A stretch of DNA of 64,000 nucleotides, from positions 21,884 to 85,883 of the forward strand of contig NZ_JAYRMI010000009.1 of the NCBI RefSeq assembly GCF_041904905.1, written 5' to 3'. A model generated the notes under the pieces. That model was not told where the DNA came from. It did no database searches and saw only the letters and a list, made by a program, of their open reading frames with translations. The DNA comes from Zoogloea sp041904905 (GTDB lineage Bacteria; Pseudomonadota; Gammaproteobacteria; Burkholderiales; Rhodocyclaceae). A program made the position numbers and the translations under genes. Positions 55,381 through 63,930 of the stretch are shown piece by piece (the first letter of the stretch is position 1; the number at the start of each line of letters is the position of its first letter).

Positions 55381-57096
55381 ATGAGCTTCACCGTCCACGG
55401 TCTCGCCGTCTCCCAGGGCATCGCCATCGGCCACGCCCACCTGGTCTCCCACGCCCTGCTTGAGGTCGCCCACTTCACCGTGGCGCCCAAGCACGTGGAG
55501 GCCGAAGTCACCCGGCTGCGCAGCGCGGTGGCCACGGTCAAGACCGAACTCATCGGGCTCAAGGCAGTCTCCGGCTCGGCACCGTCCGAGGTCGACGCCT
55601 TCCTGGGCATGCACATCATGTTCCTCGAAGACCCGATGCTGGTCGACGCCGCGGAGGCGCTGATCCGCACCCGCCGCGCCAACGCCGAGTGGGCGCTGGT
55701 GCAGCAGATGGAGCAGCTCGTCGAGCAGTTCGAGGCCATCGAGGACGCCTACCTGCGCGAGCGCAAGGCCGATGTGGTGCAGGTGGTCGAGCGGGTCGTC
55801 AAGGTGCTGCTGGGCCACCCGGGCCACCTGCCGCCCAAGCGCAAGGACGGCCTGGGCACCATCGTCGTCGCCCACGATCTCTCGCCCACCGACACCATCG
55901 GCTTCAAGGATCACGCCGTCGCCGGCTTCATCACCGACGTAGGCGGCCCCACCGGCCACACCGCCATCGTCGCCCGCAGCCTGTCGATCCCCGCGGTGGT
56001 GGCCCTGCGCCACATCCGCCATGTGGTGAAGGACGACGAACTCATCATCATCGACGGCATCCGCGGCGTCGTCATCGTCGACCCCGACGAGCGGGTGCTC
56101 GAGGAATACCGCCTGCGCAAGGCCGCCGTCGAACTCGAACGCTCCAAGCTCAAGCGCCTCAAGTCCACCCGCGCCGCCACCCTCGACGGCGAAGAGGTGC
56201 AGATCCTCGCCAACATCGAGCTGCCCCCGGACGCCATCCAGGCCAAGGGCGTCGAGGCCGACGGCGTGGGCCTGTTCCGCACCGAGTTCCTCTTCATGAG
56301 CCGCGACACCTGGCCCGACGAGGACGAGCAGTTCGAAGCCTACAAGGCGGTGGTCAAGACCATGGCCGGCAAGCCGGTCACCGTGCGCACCCTCGACGTG
56401 GGCGCCGACAAGGAACTCGAAGGCGCCACCCGCGCCGAAGACAACCCGGCCCTCGGCCTGCGCGCCATCCGCTACTGCCTGGCCGAGCCCAAGATGTTCC
56501 TCACCCAGCTGCGGGCGCTGCTCCGGGCCAGCCACTTCGGCCGGATGAAGATCCTCATCCCGATGCTGGCCAGCAGCCACGAGATCGACCAGACCCTGGT
56601 CCTGCTCGAAAAGGCCAAGGCCCAGCTGCGCGAACGCAAGATCAAGTTCGACGAAGCCGTGCCGGTGGGCGGCATGATCGAAGTGCCCGCCGCGGCCCTG
56701 TGCCTGGGCGCCTTCACCAAGCGCCTGCAGTTCCTGTCGATCGGCACCAACGACCTGATCCAGTACACCCTCGCCATCGACCGGGGCAACGAAGCCGTCG
56801 CCCACCTCTACAACCCGCTCCACCCGGCCGTGCTGCGGCTCATCCACCAGACCATCCAGGCCGGCGCCAAGGCCGGGGTGGACGTCTCGGTGTGCGGCGA
56901 GATGGCCGGCGACCCGGACTGCGCGCGGCTGCTGATCGGCATGGGCCTGCGCCAGTTCTCGATGCACCCGGCGCAGATCCTCGAGGTGAAGCAGGCCATC
57001 CTGCGGGCCGACGCCGCCGACCTCACCCCCAAGGTCCAGCGCCTGCTCAAGCTGGACGACCCGGACCGGCTGCGCGAGGCCGTCGAGAAGCTCTAG
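55381..57096 (+). CDS. ptsI: Phosphoenolpyruvate-protein phosphotransferase (enzyme I)
   Basis: EI transfers phosphate from PEP to HPr. His193 in GGPTGHTAIVARS is the phosphorylated residue, and Cys505 in VCGEMAGD is the PEP-site cysteine. GLFRTEFLFM and GTNDLIQYTLAIDRG are further PEP-binding signatures. It is 571 residues, close to E. coli (575). No sugar permease is in the window. Confidence 0.95.
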   Translation: MSFTVHGLAVSQGIAIGHAHLVSHALLEVAHFTVAPKHVEAEVTRLRSAVATVKTELIGLKAVSGSAPSEVDAFLGMHIMFLEDPMLVDAAEALIRTRRANAEWALVQQMEQLVEQFEAIEDAYLRERKADVVQVVERVVKVLLGHPGHLPPKRKDGLGTIVVAHDLSPTDTIGFKDHAVAGFITDVGGPTGHTAIVARSLSIPAVVALRHIRHVVKDDELIIIDGIRGVVIVDPDERVLEEYRLRKAAVELERSKLKRLKSTRAATLDGEEVQILANIELPPDAIQAKGVEADGVGLFRTEFLFMSRDTWPDEDEQFEAYKAVVKTMAGKPVTVRTLDVGADKELEGATRAEDNPALGLRAIRYCLAEPKMFLTQLRALLRASHFGRMKILIPMLASSHEIDQTLVLLEKAKAQLRERKIKFDEAVPVGGMIEVPAAALCLGAFTKRLQFLSIGTNDLIQYTLAIDRGNEAVAHLYNPLHPAVLRLIHQTIQAGAKAGVDVSVCGEMAGDPDCARLLIGMGLRQFSMHPAQILEVKQAILRADAADLTPKVQRLLKLDDPDRLREAVEKL

Positions 57097-57114
57097 GCGG
57101 TGGCGCGGCGGGGT

Positions 57115-57144
57115 TTGACTTGCCCCCGGCCATCGCGCTAATCT
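57115..57144 (+). promoter_or_regulatory. Candidate metX promoter
   Basis: TTGACT (57115-57120) is 18 nt from TAATCT (57139-57144). Initiation near 57151 would put the 5' end of the RNA at the riboswitch. Confidence 0.65.
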
Positions 57145-57151
57145 TGGTTCT

Positions 57152-57206
57152 CAGCGCCGATTTGAACCCTTCAGCTTGCGGGCGCTTTAAAAGTACGGCT
57201 AAAGCG
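57152..57206 (+). ncRNA. SAM-II (SAM-alpha)-like riboswitch of metX
   Basis: P1 pairs AGCGCC (57153-57158) with GGCGCT (57181-57186). The loop starts GATTTGAACC and contains GCTTGC, and the 3' segment reads TTTAAAAGTACGGCTAAAG. This order (GCGC, GATTTRA, TTGC, GCGC, TAAA, GCTAAA) is that of the SAM-II pseudoknot found upstream of metX/metA. The location directly ahead of metX agrees. SAM binding should lower expression. Confidence 0.85.
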
Positions 57207-57213
57207 ACGGCAG

Positions 57214-57246
57214 CCCAGTCCGCGACCGTTCGCCGGCTGGGTTTTT
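57214..57246 (+). terminator. Intrinsic terminator between the riboswitch and metX
   Basis: CCCAG (57214-57218) plus CCG pairs with CGG plus CTGGG (to 57241), with one bulged T, followed by TTTTT and a second T-run. It gives the riboswitch a way to act by transcription attenuation. Confidence 0.75.
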
Positions 57247-57267
57247 CGTTTTTGGGACGAAACACGA

Positions 57268-58401
57268 ATGCAAGAAGCGCAACCCCTCGCACAATCGGTC
57301 GGTCTGGTCCTACCCCAGACGGCACACTTCAGCGACCCCCTGCCCCTCAAGAGCGGCGGCGTACTGCCCCAGTACGACCTCGTCTATGAAACCTACGGCA
57401 CCCTCAACGCCGCCCGCAGCAACGCGGTGCTGGTGTGCCACGCCCTGTCCGGCTCGCACCACGTGGCCGGCGAGCACGCCGACGGCAGCGTCGGCTGGTG
57501 GGACAACCTGGTCGGCCCCGGCAAGCCCCTCGACACCAACCGCTTCTTCGTGATCGGGGTGAACAACCTGGGCGGCTGTTACGGCAGCTCGGGCCCCAAC
57601 GCCACCAACCCGGCCACCGGCAAGCCGTGGGGCGCCGATTTCCCCTTCGTCACCGTCGAAGACTGGGTGGACGCCCAGGCCCGGCTGGCGGATCGCCTCG
57701 GCATCGAACGCTTCGCGGCGGTGGTGGGCGGCAGCCTGGGCGGCATGCAGGCCCTGTCGTGGACGCTGCAATATCCCGACCGCGTCGCCCACGCCCTGGT
57801 GATCGCCTCGGCGCCCAAGCTCACCGCCCAGAACATCGCCTTCAACGAAGTCGCCCGCCAGGCGATTTTGAAGGACCCGGAGTTCCACGCCGGCCACTAC
57901 TACGAGCACGGCGTGGTGCCCACCCGCGGCCTTGCGCTGGCGCGGATGATCGGCCACATCACCTACCTGTCGGACGACGCCATGGGCCAGAAATTCGGCC
58001 GCGCGCTGCGTCACGACAAGCCGGTGTTCAGCTACGACGTGGAATTCGAGATCGAATCCTACCTGCGCTACCAGGGCGACAAGTTCGCCGGCTTCTTCGA
58101 CGCCAACACCTACCTGCTCACCACCAAGGCGCTGGATTACTACGACCCGGCCTTCGACTACAACGGCGATCTGGTGGCCGCGCTGGGCCGCGCCAGGGCC
58201 GACTACCTGGTGGTGTCCTTCACCACCGACTGGCGCTTCGCCCCGTCCCGCAGCCGGGAGATCGTCTACGCCCTGATGCACAGCGACCGCCGGGTGAGCT
58301 ACGCCGAGATCGACTGCCCCGCCGGGCACGACTCCTTCCTCCTCGACGACCCGCAATACCACGCCGTGCTGCGGGCCTACATCGACAACATCCGCACCTG
58401 A
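57268..58401 (+). CDS. metX: Homoserine O-acyltransferase MetX
   Basis: MetX activates homoserine for methionine synthesis. The alpha/beta-hydrolase triad is Ser156 (GGSLGGMQAL), Asp321 (FTTDWRF) and His354 (PAGHDSFLL). VCHALSGSHH and GPGKPLDTNRFFVIGVNNLGG (read in pieces) are other signatures. It is 377 residues. Whether it uses acetyl- or succinyl-CoA cannot be judged from the sequence; proteobacterial MetX-MetW pairs often use succinyl-CoA. metW follows after 11 bp. Confidence 0.94.
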   Translation: MQEAQPLAQSVGLVLPQTAHFSDPLPLKSGGVLPQYDLVYETYGTLNAARSNAVLVCHALSGSHHVAGEHADGSVGWWDNLVGPGKPLDTNRFFVIGVNNLGGCYGSSGPNATNPATGKPWGADFPFVTVEDWVDAQARLADRLGIERFAAVVGGSLGGMQALSWTLQYPDRVAHALVIASAPKLTAQNIAFNEVARQAILKDPEFHAGHYYEHGVVPTRGLALARMIGHITYLSDDAMGQKFGRALRHDKPVFSYDVEFEIESYLRYQGDKFAGFFDANTYLLTTKALDYYDPAFDYNGDLVAALGRARADYLVVSFTTDWRFAPSRSREIVYALMHSDRRVSYAEIDCPAGHDSFLLDDPQYHAVLRAYIDNIRT

Positions 58402-58412
58402 GGACGACCGCG

Positions 58413-59015
58413 ATGAGCTTCCACCGCTTCGACTACGACGTGATCGCCAACTGGATCGAACCCGGCGAGCGTGTCCTCGACCTCGGCTGTGGCGACGGCG
58501 GCCTGCTGCGCTACCTCACCGACGTGCGCCAGGTGCGCGGCTACGGCGTCGAGAAGAGCCCCGAGCGCGTCCTGGCCTGCGCCAGGAACGGCATCAACGT
58601 CATCCAGATCGACATGGAGCAGGGCCTCGCCGGCTTCGAAGACGGCTTCTTCGACCACGTCATCATGAGCCTGTCGCTGCAGGCCATGCACAACACCCAG
58701 GGCATCCTCAAGGAGATGCTGCGGGTCGGCCGCGAGGCCGTGGTCAGCTTTCCCAACTTCGCCTACTGGCGCCACCGCCAGTCCATCCTCAACGGGCGCA
58801 TGCCGGTGTCGAAGAACCTGCCCTACCAGTGGTACGACACCCCCAACGTGCGCTTCTTCACCATCGACGACTTCGACGCCCTGTGCGGCCAGGAGGGCAT
58901 CGCGATCCGCGAGCGGCTGGCCTTCGACGAGGACAAGGTGATCGTGGACGAGCCCAACTTCCTTGCCAGCGTGGCCCTCTACCGGCTCGCCCGGGCCGAC
59001 GCCCAGGCTGGCTGA
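58413..59015 (+). CDS. metW: Methionine biosynthesis protein MetW
   Basis: MetW is a SAM-methyltransferase-fold partner of MetX. Motif I is VLDLGCGDGGLLRYL near residue 23, and SLSLQAMHNT and NLPYQWYDTPNVRFFTIDDF are characteristic. It is 200 residues and co-transcribed with metX. The family stimulates MetX in organisms that have been tested; a methyl transfer reaction is not established. Confidence 0.93.
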   Translation: MSFHRFDYDVIANWIEPGERVLDLGCGDGGLLRYLTDVRQVRGYGVEKSPERVLACARNGINVIQIDMEQGLAGFEDGFFDHVIMSLSLQAMHNTQGILKEMLRVGREAVVSFPNFAYWRHRQSILNGRMPVSKNLPYQWYDTPNVRFFTIDDFDALCGQEGIAIRERLAFDEDKVIVDEPNFLASVALYRLARADAQAG

Positions 59016-59042
59016 CCGCGCGGCGGGGACGCCACGCCCGCC

Positions 59043-59222
59043 CCCGCCGGCCTGATGTTCGTCGCCTTCGGCCACCGCGTAGACGCCTTCGAAGCCCAGC
59101 TGCGGCGCATGGTGGGGCTGGAGGACGGCATCGTCGACGCCCTCTTCCGCTTCACCCGGCCGCTCTCCGGCGCCTGCTTCCGGTGCCCGCCGGTGAAGGA
59201 CGGCAGGCTCCGGCTGCCGGGC
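59043..59222 (+). pseudogene. Remnant of a DyP-type peroxidase (C-terminal 60 codons)
   Basis: The frame reads AGLMFVAFGHRVDAFEAQ, then MVGLEDGIVDALFRFTRP and FRCPPVKDGRLRL. This matches the last segment of DyP-type heme peroxidases (MFVAFG, RRM.GLEDG, RF.RP..G....PP). The upstream catalytic domain with the GXXDG motif and heme His is absent; metW ends about 28 bp before it. The frame then runs on without similarity. It is probably a deletion remnant. Confidence 0.6.
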
Positions 59223-59270
59223 CGATCCGCGGCGCGCCGGGCGCATCTCCGGCGCAGGCCGCGGCGGCCG

Positions 59271-60473
59271 TCAGCCCTGCCGACGCCGCCGGCCGAAGCC
59301 CCCGAGCACCCCCAGCCCCAGCAGCGCCAGGCAGGCCGACGCCGGCTCGGGCACGTTGCTGAAGGCCACGGTGTCGGTAAAGCCCAGGTTGTCCCGGTAG
59401 CTGAAGCGGCCCCGCGTCGCCAGATCGAGATGCGCCAGATCGGTCGCCGTGTCGATGGTGGCGTTCAGCAGGTCGGCGGTCAGGGTGATGGGCGTCGAGA
59501 AGACATGATACAAAGTCTGCCCGGCCGGCACCAAAAGTGTATCGCCAGCGCCAAAACCGAAGGTGTAGTGGCCGATCAAGTCGTTGCCGCTCCCCTCGCC
59601 GGCGTCCAGCTCGTAGAGATCGAAATCCACGCCCGTCACGGTCAGATCCTTGCTGCTGGGGTTCGCGAAGGTGGCGGCGATCCCGAAGAACGGCCGCGCG
59701 CTGGGGAAGGCGCCCGTCGTCGGCGTGGCGATCGACTGGGGTGAGCTGACCGACGAGGCCACCGTCAGCCGCGGCAGCAGGAAGGGCACCAGTGTCCAGC
59801 CCACCGCCCCCGACGCGCTGGCCTCGCCCGACCCCGCCGCCCCAAAGGCGTGGGCATAGCTCGTGAGGCTGCCGGTGACGGTGTAGACGTCGCCCACCTT
59901 GGGGCTGTTCTCGAAGACGAAGGTCTTGCCCCCGGCCAGCGCCCCGCTGTCCGACCGATCCGACGTGAAGGTGGAGACGCTCCTCTGGATGCTCGCCGAA
60001 TCCAGACCCTGGCCGTTGAGCCCCAGGTCGGCGCTGACCTGCGCCGTCGCGGTGGCGTTGAAGTTGGAGTACACCGACACCGAGCCGCTGGGCGCCCAGC
60101 CCAGGTAGATGCCGGACAAGCCGGGCTGGGTCACCTGGAAGCTGGCGCTCCAGCTGGTGCTGCCCTGCGCCGTGGCGGTCGAGCCGAAGACGTGGCTGTT
60201 CACATCCACCGCCGCGGTGGCGCCGGCCGTGCCGCGGTAGAGCTTGTCGGCCGCGAACAGGCTCGCCGGGTTGCCCTGGGAATCGGTCAGCGCGAAGGAC
60301 GCCGAGGCCCCCGACGTGGCCGCCGTGGTCGGGATGTTGGAAATCAGCTTGACCGCCTCGACCGCGTACTCCGCGATCAGCAGGATGGTCGCCGGATCGA
60401 CCGGATTGGCGAAACTCAAGCCCGGCCCCATCCCCAGCGCCCCGATCAGCACCGTCCGTGTCATGAAACGCAT
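59271..60473 (-). CDS. PEP-CTERM sorting domain protein
   Basis: The C-terminus has the PEP-CTERM tripartite signal: VPEPASACL, a hydrophobic helix (ALLGLGVLGGFG) and the basic cluster RRRRQG. Such proteins are processed by an exosortase and tied to exopolysaccharide. An N-terminal signal peptide precedes FANPVDPATI. The middle is low-complexity, rich in Ser/Ala/Thr/Gly, with beta-rich segments and no recognised enzyme domain. ATG 60473 has GGAGA upstream and gives 400 residues. No exosortase is in the window. Confidence 0.85.
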   Translation of the reverse strand: MRFMTRTVLIGALGMGPGLSFANPVDPATILLIAEYAVEAVKLISNIPTTAATSGASASFALTDSQGNPASLFAADKLYRGTAGATAAVDVNSHVFGSTATAQGSTSWSASFQVTQPGLSGIYLGWAPSGSVSVYSNFNATATAQVSADLGLNGQGLDSASIQRSVSTFTSDRSDSGALAGGKTFVFENSPKVGDVYTVTGSLTSYAHAFGAAGSGEASASGAVGWTLVPFLLPRLTVASSVSSPQSIATPTTGAFPSARPFFGIAATFANPSSKDLTVTGVDFDLYELDAGEGSGNDLIGHYTFGFGAGDTLLVPAGQTLYHVFSTPITLTADLLNATIDTATDLAHLDLATRGRFSYRDNLGFTDTVAFSNVPEPASACLALLGLGVLGGFGRRRRQG

Positions 60474-60554
60474 TTCACTTCTCCCCGTGTTGTGTTCTGG
60501 AACGGCTGTCATTGCCGCAGGGCGGAGTGTGACGAAGCGCCGGTTCCAAACCGG

Positions 60555-62393
60555 TTACCCGGGGGCGACGCCGTGCCCGCACCGCGCCAGCAAGGCGTGC
60601 AGGCGCCGGCGATAGCGCTCCACCCAGGGCTGGCACTCCGACGGGGAGAGGAAGTCCTCCCCGCCATCCGGCAGCGCGGCGGGCGGGGTGCCGGCCAGCA
60701 GGCCCGCCTCCAGCTCGTGCACATCCACCCGGCACAGCTGCCGCGGCAGGGTGACCAGACCGTGCTTCACGTGCACCCAGTTGAGGGGCGGGTCGCCGGC
60801 GCGCTGGCCCAGGCGGCGCAGGCGATGGAGGGCGACCTTGAGGTTCTGCATGGCCTGGGCGCCGTCCGAATCGGGCCACAGCATGTCGGCGAGGCGTTCG
60901 GCGGGCACCTTCTGGCCGCCGGCGCAGATCAGCGCGATCAGCAGCATCTTGGTGCGCACGCCCTTCCAGTCCCGGTCGTAGATGCGCCGGCCGTCGATCT
61001 CCACGACCAGCTCGCCCAGGGTGCGGACGTTGACCCGCGGCGGTGGCGCCTCCGTGCCGCCGGAGGGCGGGGCGAGCACGGCCTCCAGCTCGGCAACCCA
61101 GGCCGCGCTGCGGTGCAGGGGCACCAGCCGCTCGCCGGCCGGCAGCAGCTCGCGGGCGGCGGCGAGGACGCGCCGGGCCCGGTCCAGCTCGCCGGCGCGC
61201 AGCTCGAGCATGGCCTGCTCCTGCCGAGCCACCGCCGCCAGCCGGCGCAGCCCCAGGTGCAGCCAGCGGGGCACCCAGAGGGCGGCGAGGGCCTGCGCGT
61301 CGGCGCCGCGCTGCAGGTCGGCCAGCGCCTGCACCCGCAGCAGGCGGGCGACGCTGGCGGTGAGGCGGGCGTCGTCGGGCGGGCCGCCCAGGCACTCGTC
61401 GGCATGCACGAGCGCCCGCAGGGGCTGCCGCTCCCGCAGCGCCAGGGTGCCCAGGGCGAGGTGGCGGTAGGCCTGGAGCAGCGCGTTACGGGCCGGGATC
61501 ACCCGCTCGCCCAGCGCCTGGGCGAGGGCCCGCGTCTCGTCGCGGCGGCCCAGGTCGGCGGCGGCGTAGATGCGGTGGGCCAGCAGCGGCAGCGTCACCG
61601 CATCGGGCAGCGCGTCCGCCCCCGGCAGGGCCGCCCCGGCGCTCAGGATGGCGTGGGCCCGGGCGGCGTCGCCCAGCAGCAGGCTGACCAGCCCCAGCAC
61701 CCCATGCACCAGCACCCGCGGCAGCAGGCCGGCGCCCTCCAGGTGGCACAGCAGCTCGGTGTCGGAGAGCTGCACGTCGGCCCGGGTCACCTCGCCGGCG
61801 AGGCAGTCGACAAGGCTGGCCAGCGCCCGGTGGACCAGCTCCAGCGGCAGCGAGGCCGCCGCCACGGCGATCCGCTCGCCTTCGGCAAACGCGGCCCGGG
61901 CTTTCTCCGCGTCGCTGTCGAGGATCAGGGCCAGCAAGCCCTGGCGCAGCAGCAGGGCCGCGCGGGCGGGGGGCGACAGGGCCCGCCCCAGGCCGATCAG
62001 CGCACCGAGCCGGCTGCGCAGGGTGTCGAGCCGCTCCGGCCCGGCCTCGCCCCGGAGCAGGGCGTCGCAGGCGGCGGCGACGCCCAGGGCCTGGAGGTCG
62101 GGGTGGGTGTCGCCGGGCGGGCCGATCAGCCAGGCGGCCAGGAGCGACAGCTCGGCGCAGGGGTTGTCCACGAGGCACAGCAGATCGACGCCGGGGGCGC
62201 CCCCCTCCGGTAGCTGCCGGAAGCCGGCCCGCGCCCCCTGGAAATCCAGCTCGAACCAGCGGCGCACGCAGCCCCGCTCCAGGGCAAGGCAGGGATAGGG
62301 CGGCGCAGGGGCGGCGTTCTCGGGTAGCTCGGTCATGGCTGGACGTCTGGCCGTGGGCCGATGGCCCGCAATCCGGTTGATCTCGGCCGTCAT
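60555..62393 (-). CDS. Large transcriptional regulator with OmpR-type winged helix and BTAD domain
   Basis: Residues 1-440 are Ala/Leu-rich TPR-like helices with no clear motif. From about 450 there is a winged-helix DNA-binding domain (VRTLGELVVEIDGRRI, AERLADMLWPDSDG, NLKVALHRLRRLG) followed by a C-terminal BTAD-like stretch (VDVHELEAGL, PWVERYRRRLHALL). SARP regulators put the DNA-binding domain first, so this protein has the reverse order, like some MalT/LuxR-type or AfsR relatives. The start is unsure: ATG 62393 or ATG 62336, neither with a good ribosome site. It lies upstream of the PEP-CTERM gene on the same strand, so it may regulate it. Confidence 0.75.
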   Translation of the reverse strand: MTAEINRIAGHRPTARRPAMTELPENAAPAPPYPCLALERGCVRRWFELDFQGARAGFRQLPEGGAPGVDLLCLVDNPCAELSLLAAWLIGPPGDTHPDLQALGVAAACDALLRGEAGPERLDTLRSRLGALIGLGRALSPPARAALLLRQGLLALILDSDAEKARAAFAEGERIAVAAASLPLELVHRALASLVDCLAGEVTRADVQLSDTELLCHLEGAGLLPRVLVHGVLGLVSLLLGDAARAHAILSAGAALPGADALPDAVTLPLLAHRIYAAADLGRRDETRALAQALGERVIPARNALLQAYRHLALGTLALRERQPLRALVHADECLGGPPDDARLTASVARLLRVQALADLQRGADAQALAALWVPRWLHLGLRRLAAVARQEQAMLELRAGELDRARRVLAAARELLPAGERLVPLHRSAAWVAELEAVLAPPSGGTEAPPPRVNVRTLGELVVEIDGRRIYDRDWKGVRTKMLLIALICAGGQKVPAERLADMLWPDSDGAQAMQNLKVALHRLRRLGQRAGDPPLNWVHVKHGLVTLPRQLCRVDVHELEAGLLAGTPPAALPDGGEDFLSPSECQPWVERYRRRLHALLARCGHGVAPG

Positions 62394-62549
62394 TTAGCCA
62401 CGAGATATGTCGGGCCCTACCGTAGCCCCGGGGCGATTGGTGATTTTTTACAAAAACGACGATTTCACCGGGAACTTCCCTGGGCGACAAACCGCGCGGA
62501 AGCCCGTAAAGTCCGGGCTGGCCCACTTCCGCCGATCCCCCTCGCCATC

Positions 62550-63023
62550 GTGCCCCAGCCCGCTCCCCTCGCTCCGCCCGCCAACCTGTGGCACATCTGG
62601 TTCGACGGGGCCGCCTGCCCCAATCCGGGGCGGATCGGCCTCGGCGCCGTGCTGCGGGGGCCGGACGGCCAGCAGGTGGAGATCTCGGAGCCCGGCGGCC
62701 GGGCAGGCTGCAACAACGAGGCCGAAATGCTCGCCCTGGGCCGGGCGCTGGAGCAGGCCCTCGGCGCGGGCGCCCGGCATCTGGTGGTGATGGGCGACAG
62801 CGACTTCGCGGTGCGCCACCTGCGGGGCGAAGCGCACACCGGGGTGCCACGGCTGCTGGCCTTGATCGACGAGACACAGGCCCTGCTGGCGCGCTTTGCC
62901 TCGGTGCGCCTGGAGTGGGTGCCCCGTCACCGCAACCCGGACGCCGACCGGCTCTCCCGGGCCGCCATCGGCCTGCCGGACAAACCCGCCTTACGCCCCG
63001 CGTCGCGGCGACGGCGGCGCTAG
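62550..63023 (+). CDS. RNase H-like (reverse transcriptase-like) protein
   Basis: The fold is recognisable from FDGAACPNPGRIGLG, NNEAEMLALGRAL, VVMGDSDFAV and WVPRHRNPDADRLSR. The catalytic residues D (FDGA), E (NEAE), D (GDSD) and D (NPDAD) are in place, as in type 1 RNase H. The length is about 157 residues from GTG 62550. An ATG at 62361 gives 63 more residues of low-complexity sequence that do not resemble the family. It ends 33 bp inside the convergent Gx-transporter gene. It may act on RNA-DNA hybrids as a second RNase H. Confidence 0.82.
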   Translation: MPQPAPLAPPANLWHIWFDGAACPNPGRIGLGAVLRGPDGQQVEISEPGGRAGCNNEAEMLALGRALEQALGAGARHLVVMGDSDFAVRHLRGEAHTGVPRLLALIDETQALLARFASVRLEWVPRHRNPDADRLSRAAIGLPDKPALRPASRRRRR

Positions 63024-63539
63024 CTCGGCATCCAGCAGGCGCGCCGCCACCAGCCCATTGACCAGCCCGAAGACAGTGGCCGCCAGCGCAAACACCGGCA
63101 TCAGGTAGAACACCCCGTCGTGGGGCACCAGCCACAGGCGGGCCACCGCCAGCTGGCCGCCGATGTGGGCGAAGGCCGCCAGCACGCTGTGGCTCACCGG
63201 CCCGAACCAGCGCCTCGGCAGGTGCATCGCCGCCCCCAGCACCCCCAGGCTGGCCAGGCTGCCGGCCAGGCTCAGGAAGAAACCCGGCGCCAGGAACTGC
63301 CCCAGCACCAGGCTGCCCACCAGCACCCGCAGCAGCGCCACCCAGGCGGCCTCGCGCCAGCCCCAGCGGGCCAGCACCACCAGGGTGACGATGTTGGCGA
63401 GGCCGGGCTTGACCCCCGGCAGCGGCAGCGGGATGGCCGCCTCGGCCACGGTGAGCACGATGGCCGCGGCGGCGTGACGCGCCACCCGCCGGTCGTCGGG
63501 GGTGGGGACGAGGCGGAGTTCAGTAGTTGAGGGAGTCAT
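62991..63539 (-). CDS. Gx transporter family membrane protein
   Basis: This 182-residue membrane protein has about five hydrophobic segments and the N-terminal pattern AAIPLPLPGVKPGLANIVTLV, typical of the Gx-transporter family (once called heptaprenyl diphosphate synthase component I). It resembles ECF S-components. It overlaps the NusG-II gene by 20 bp, and these two families often occur together in the vicinity of FMN-transferase genes. The substrate is unknown. Confidence 0.8.
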   Translation of the reverse strand: MTPSTTELRLVPTPDDRRVARHAAAAIVLTVAEAAIPLPLPGVKPGLANIVTLVVLARWGWREAAWVALLRVLVGSLVLGQFLAPGFFLSLAGSLASLGVLGAAMHLPRRWFGPVSHSVLAAFAHIGGQLAVARLWLVPHDGVFYLMPVFALAATVFGLVNGLVAARLLDAELAPPSPRRGA

Positions 63540-63927
63540 AGTCGGCCCGCCGCCCGGAGAGGGTGAGGCTCACCTGATTGGGCGCGCAGATCGCCACCGC
63601 CCCGGCGCTGGCCAGCCAGCCCTGGCGCACGCAGTACTGGCGCGGGCCAGGGTCGCTGGCCACGCGGGCCCGGCCGGGCTGCACCTCGATGCGCGTGGTG
63701 CCCAGCGGCCCGGGCACCTCGACGATGCGCGGCGCGGAGAGATCCACCTCGGCGAACACCTGCCCGCCCGCCTTAACGATGGCCTTGTCGGGCCGCCCGC
63801 CCTGCCACAGGACGAGGGCCGACCCGACGCAGCAGGCCAGGGCCAGGGCCAGCACGACGCCGTCGCCCACCCGCAGGTGAACAGCCCAGGCGGCCAGCCA
63901 GCCGCGGACGGCAGGCAGATCGGGCAT
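63520..63927 (-). CDS. NusG domain II-containing membrane-anchored protein
   Basis: The protein has one N-terminal membrane segment (GDGVVLALALACCVGSALVLW) followed by a small beta domain (VKAGGQVFAEVDLS, GTTRIEVQPGRARVASDPG, WLASAGAVAICAPNQVSL). This fits the NusG domain II family with a periplasmic domain. It is 135 residues. It starts 3 nt after the stop of an upstream frame and overlaps the Gx gene. Confidence 0.8.
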   Translation of the reverse strand: MPDLPAVRGWLAAWAVHLRVGDGVVLALALACCVGSALVLWQGGRPDKAIVKAGGQVFAEVDLSAPRIVEVPGPLGTTRIEVQPGRARVASDPGPRQYCVRQGWLASAGAVAICAPNQVSLTLSGRRADYDSLNY

Positions 63928-63930
63928 GGG

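Noticed and set aside
59055..59744. A 229-codon plus-strand gene starting in the DyP fragment
   Set aside because: Only the first 55 codons resemble a protein family. The rest is antisense to the PEP-CTERM gene.
62361..62549. N-terminal extension of the RNase H-like protein from ATG 62361
   Set aside because: The extra 63 residues do not resemble the family and lie in the divergent regulatory gap. GTG 62550 starts just before the fold.
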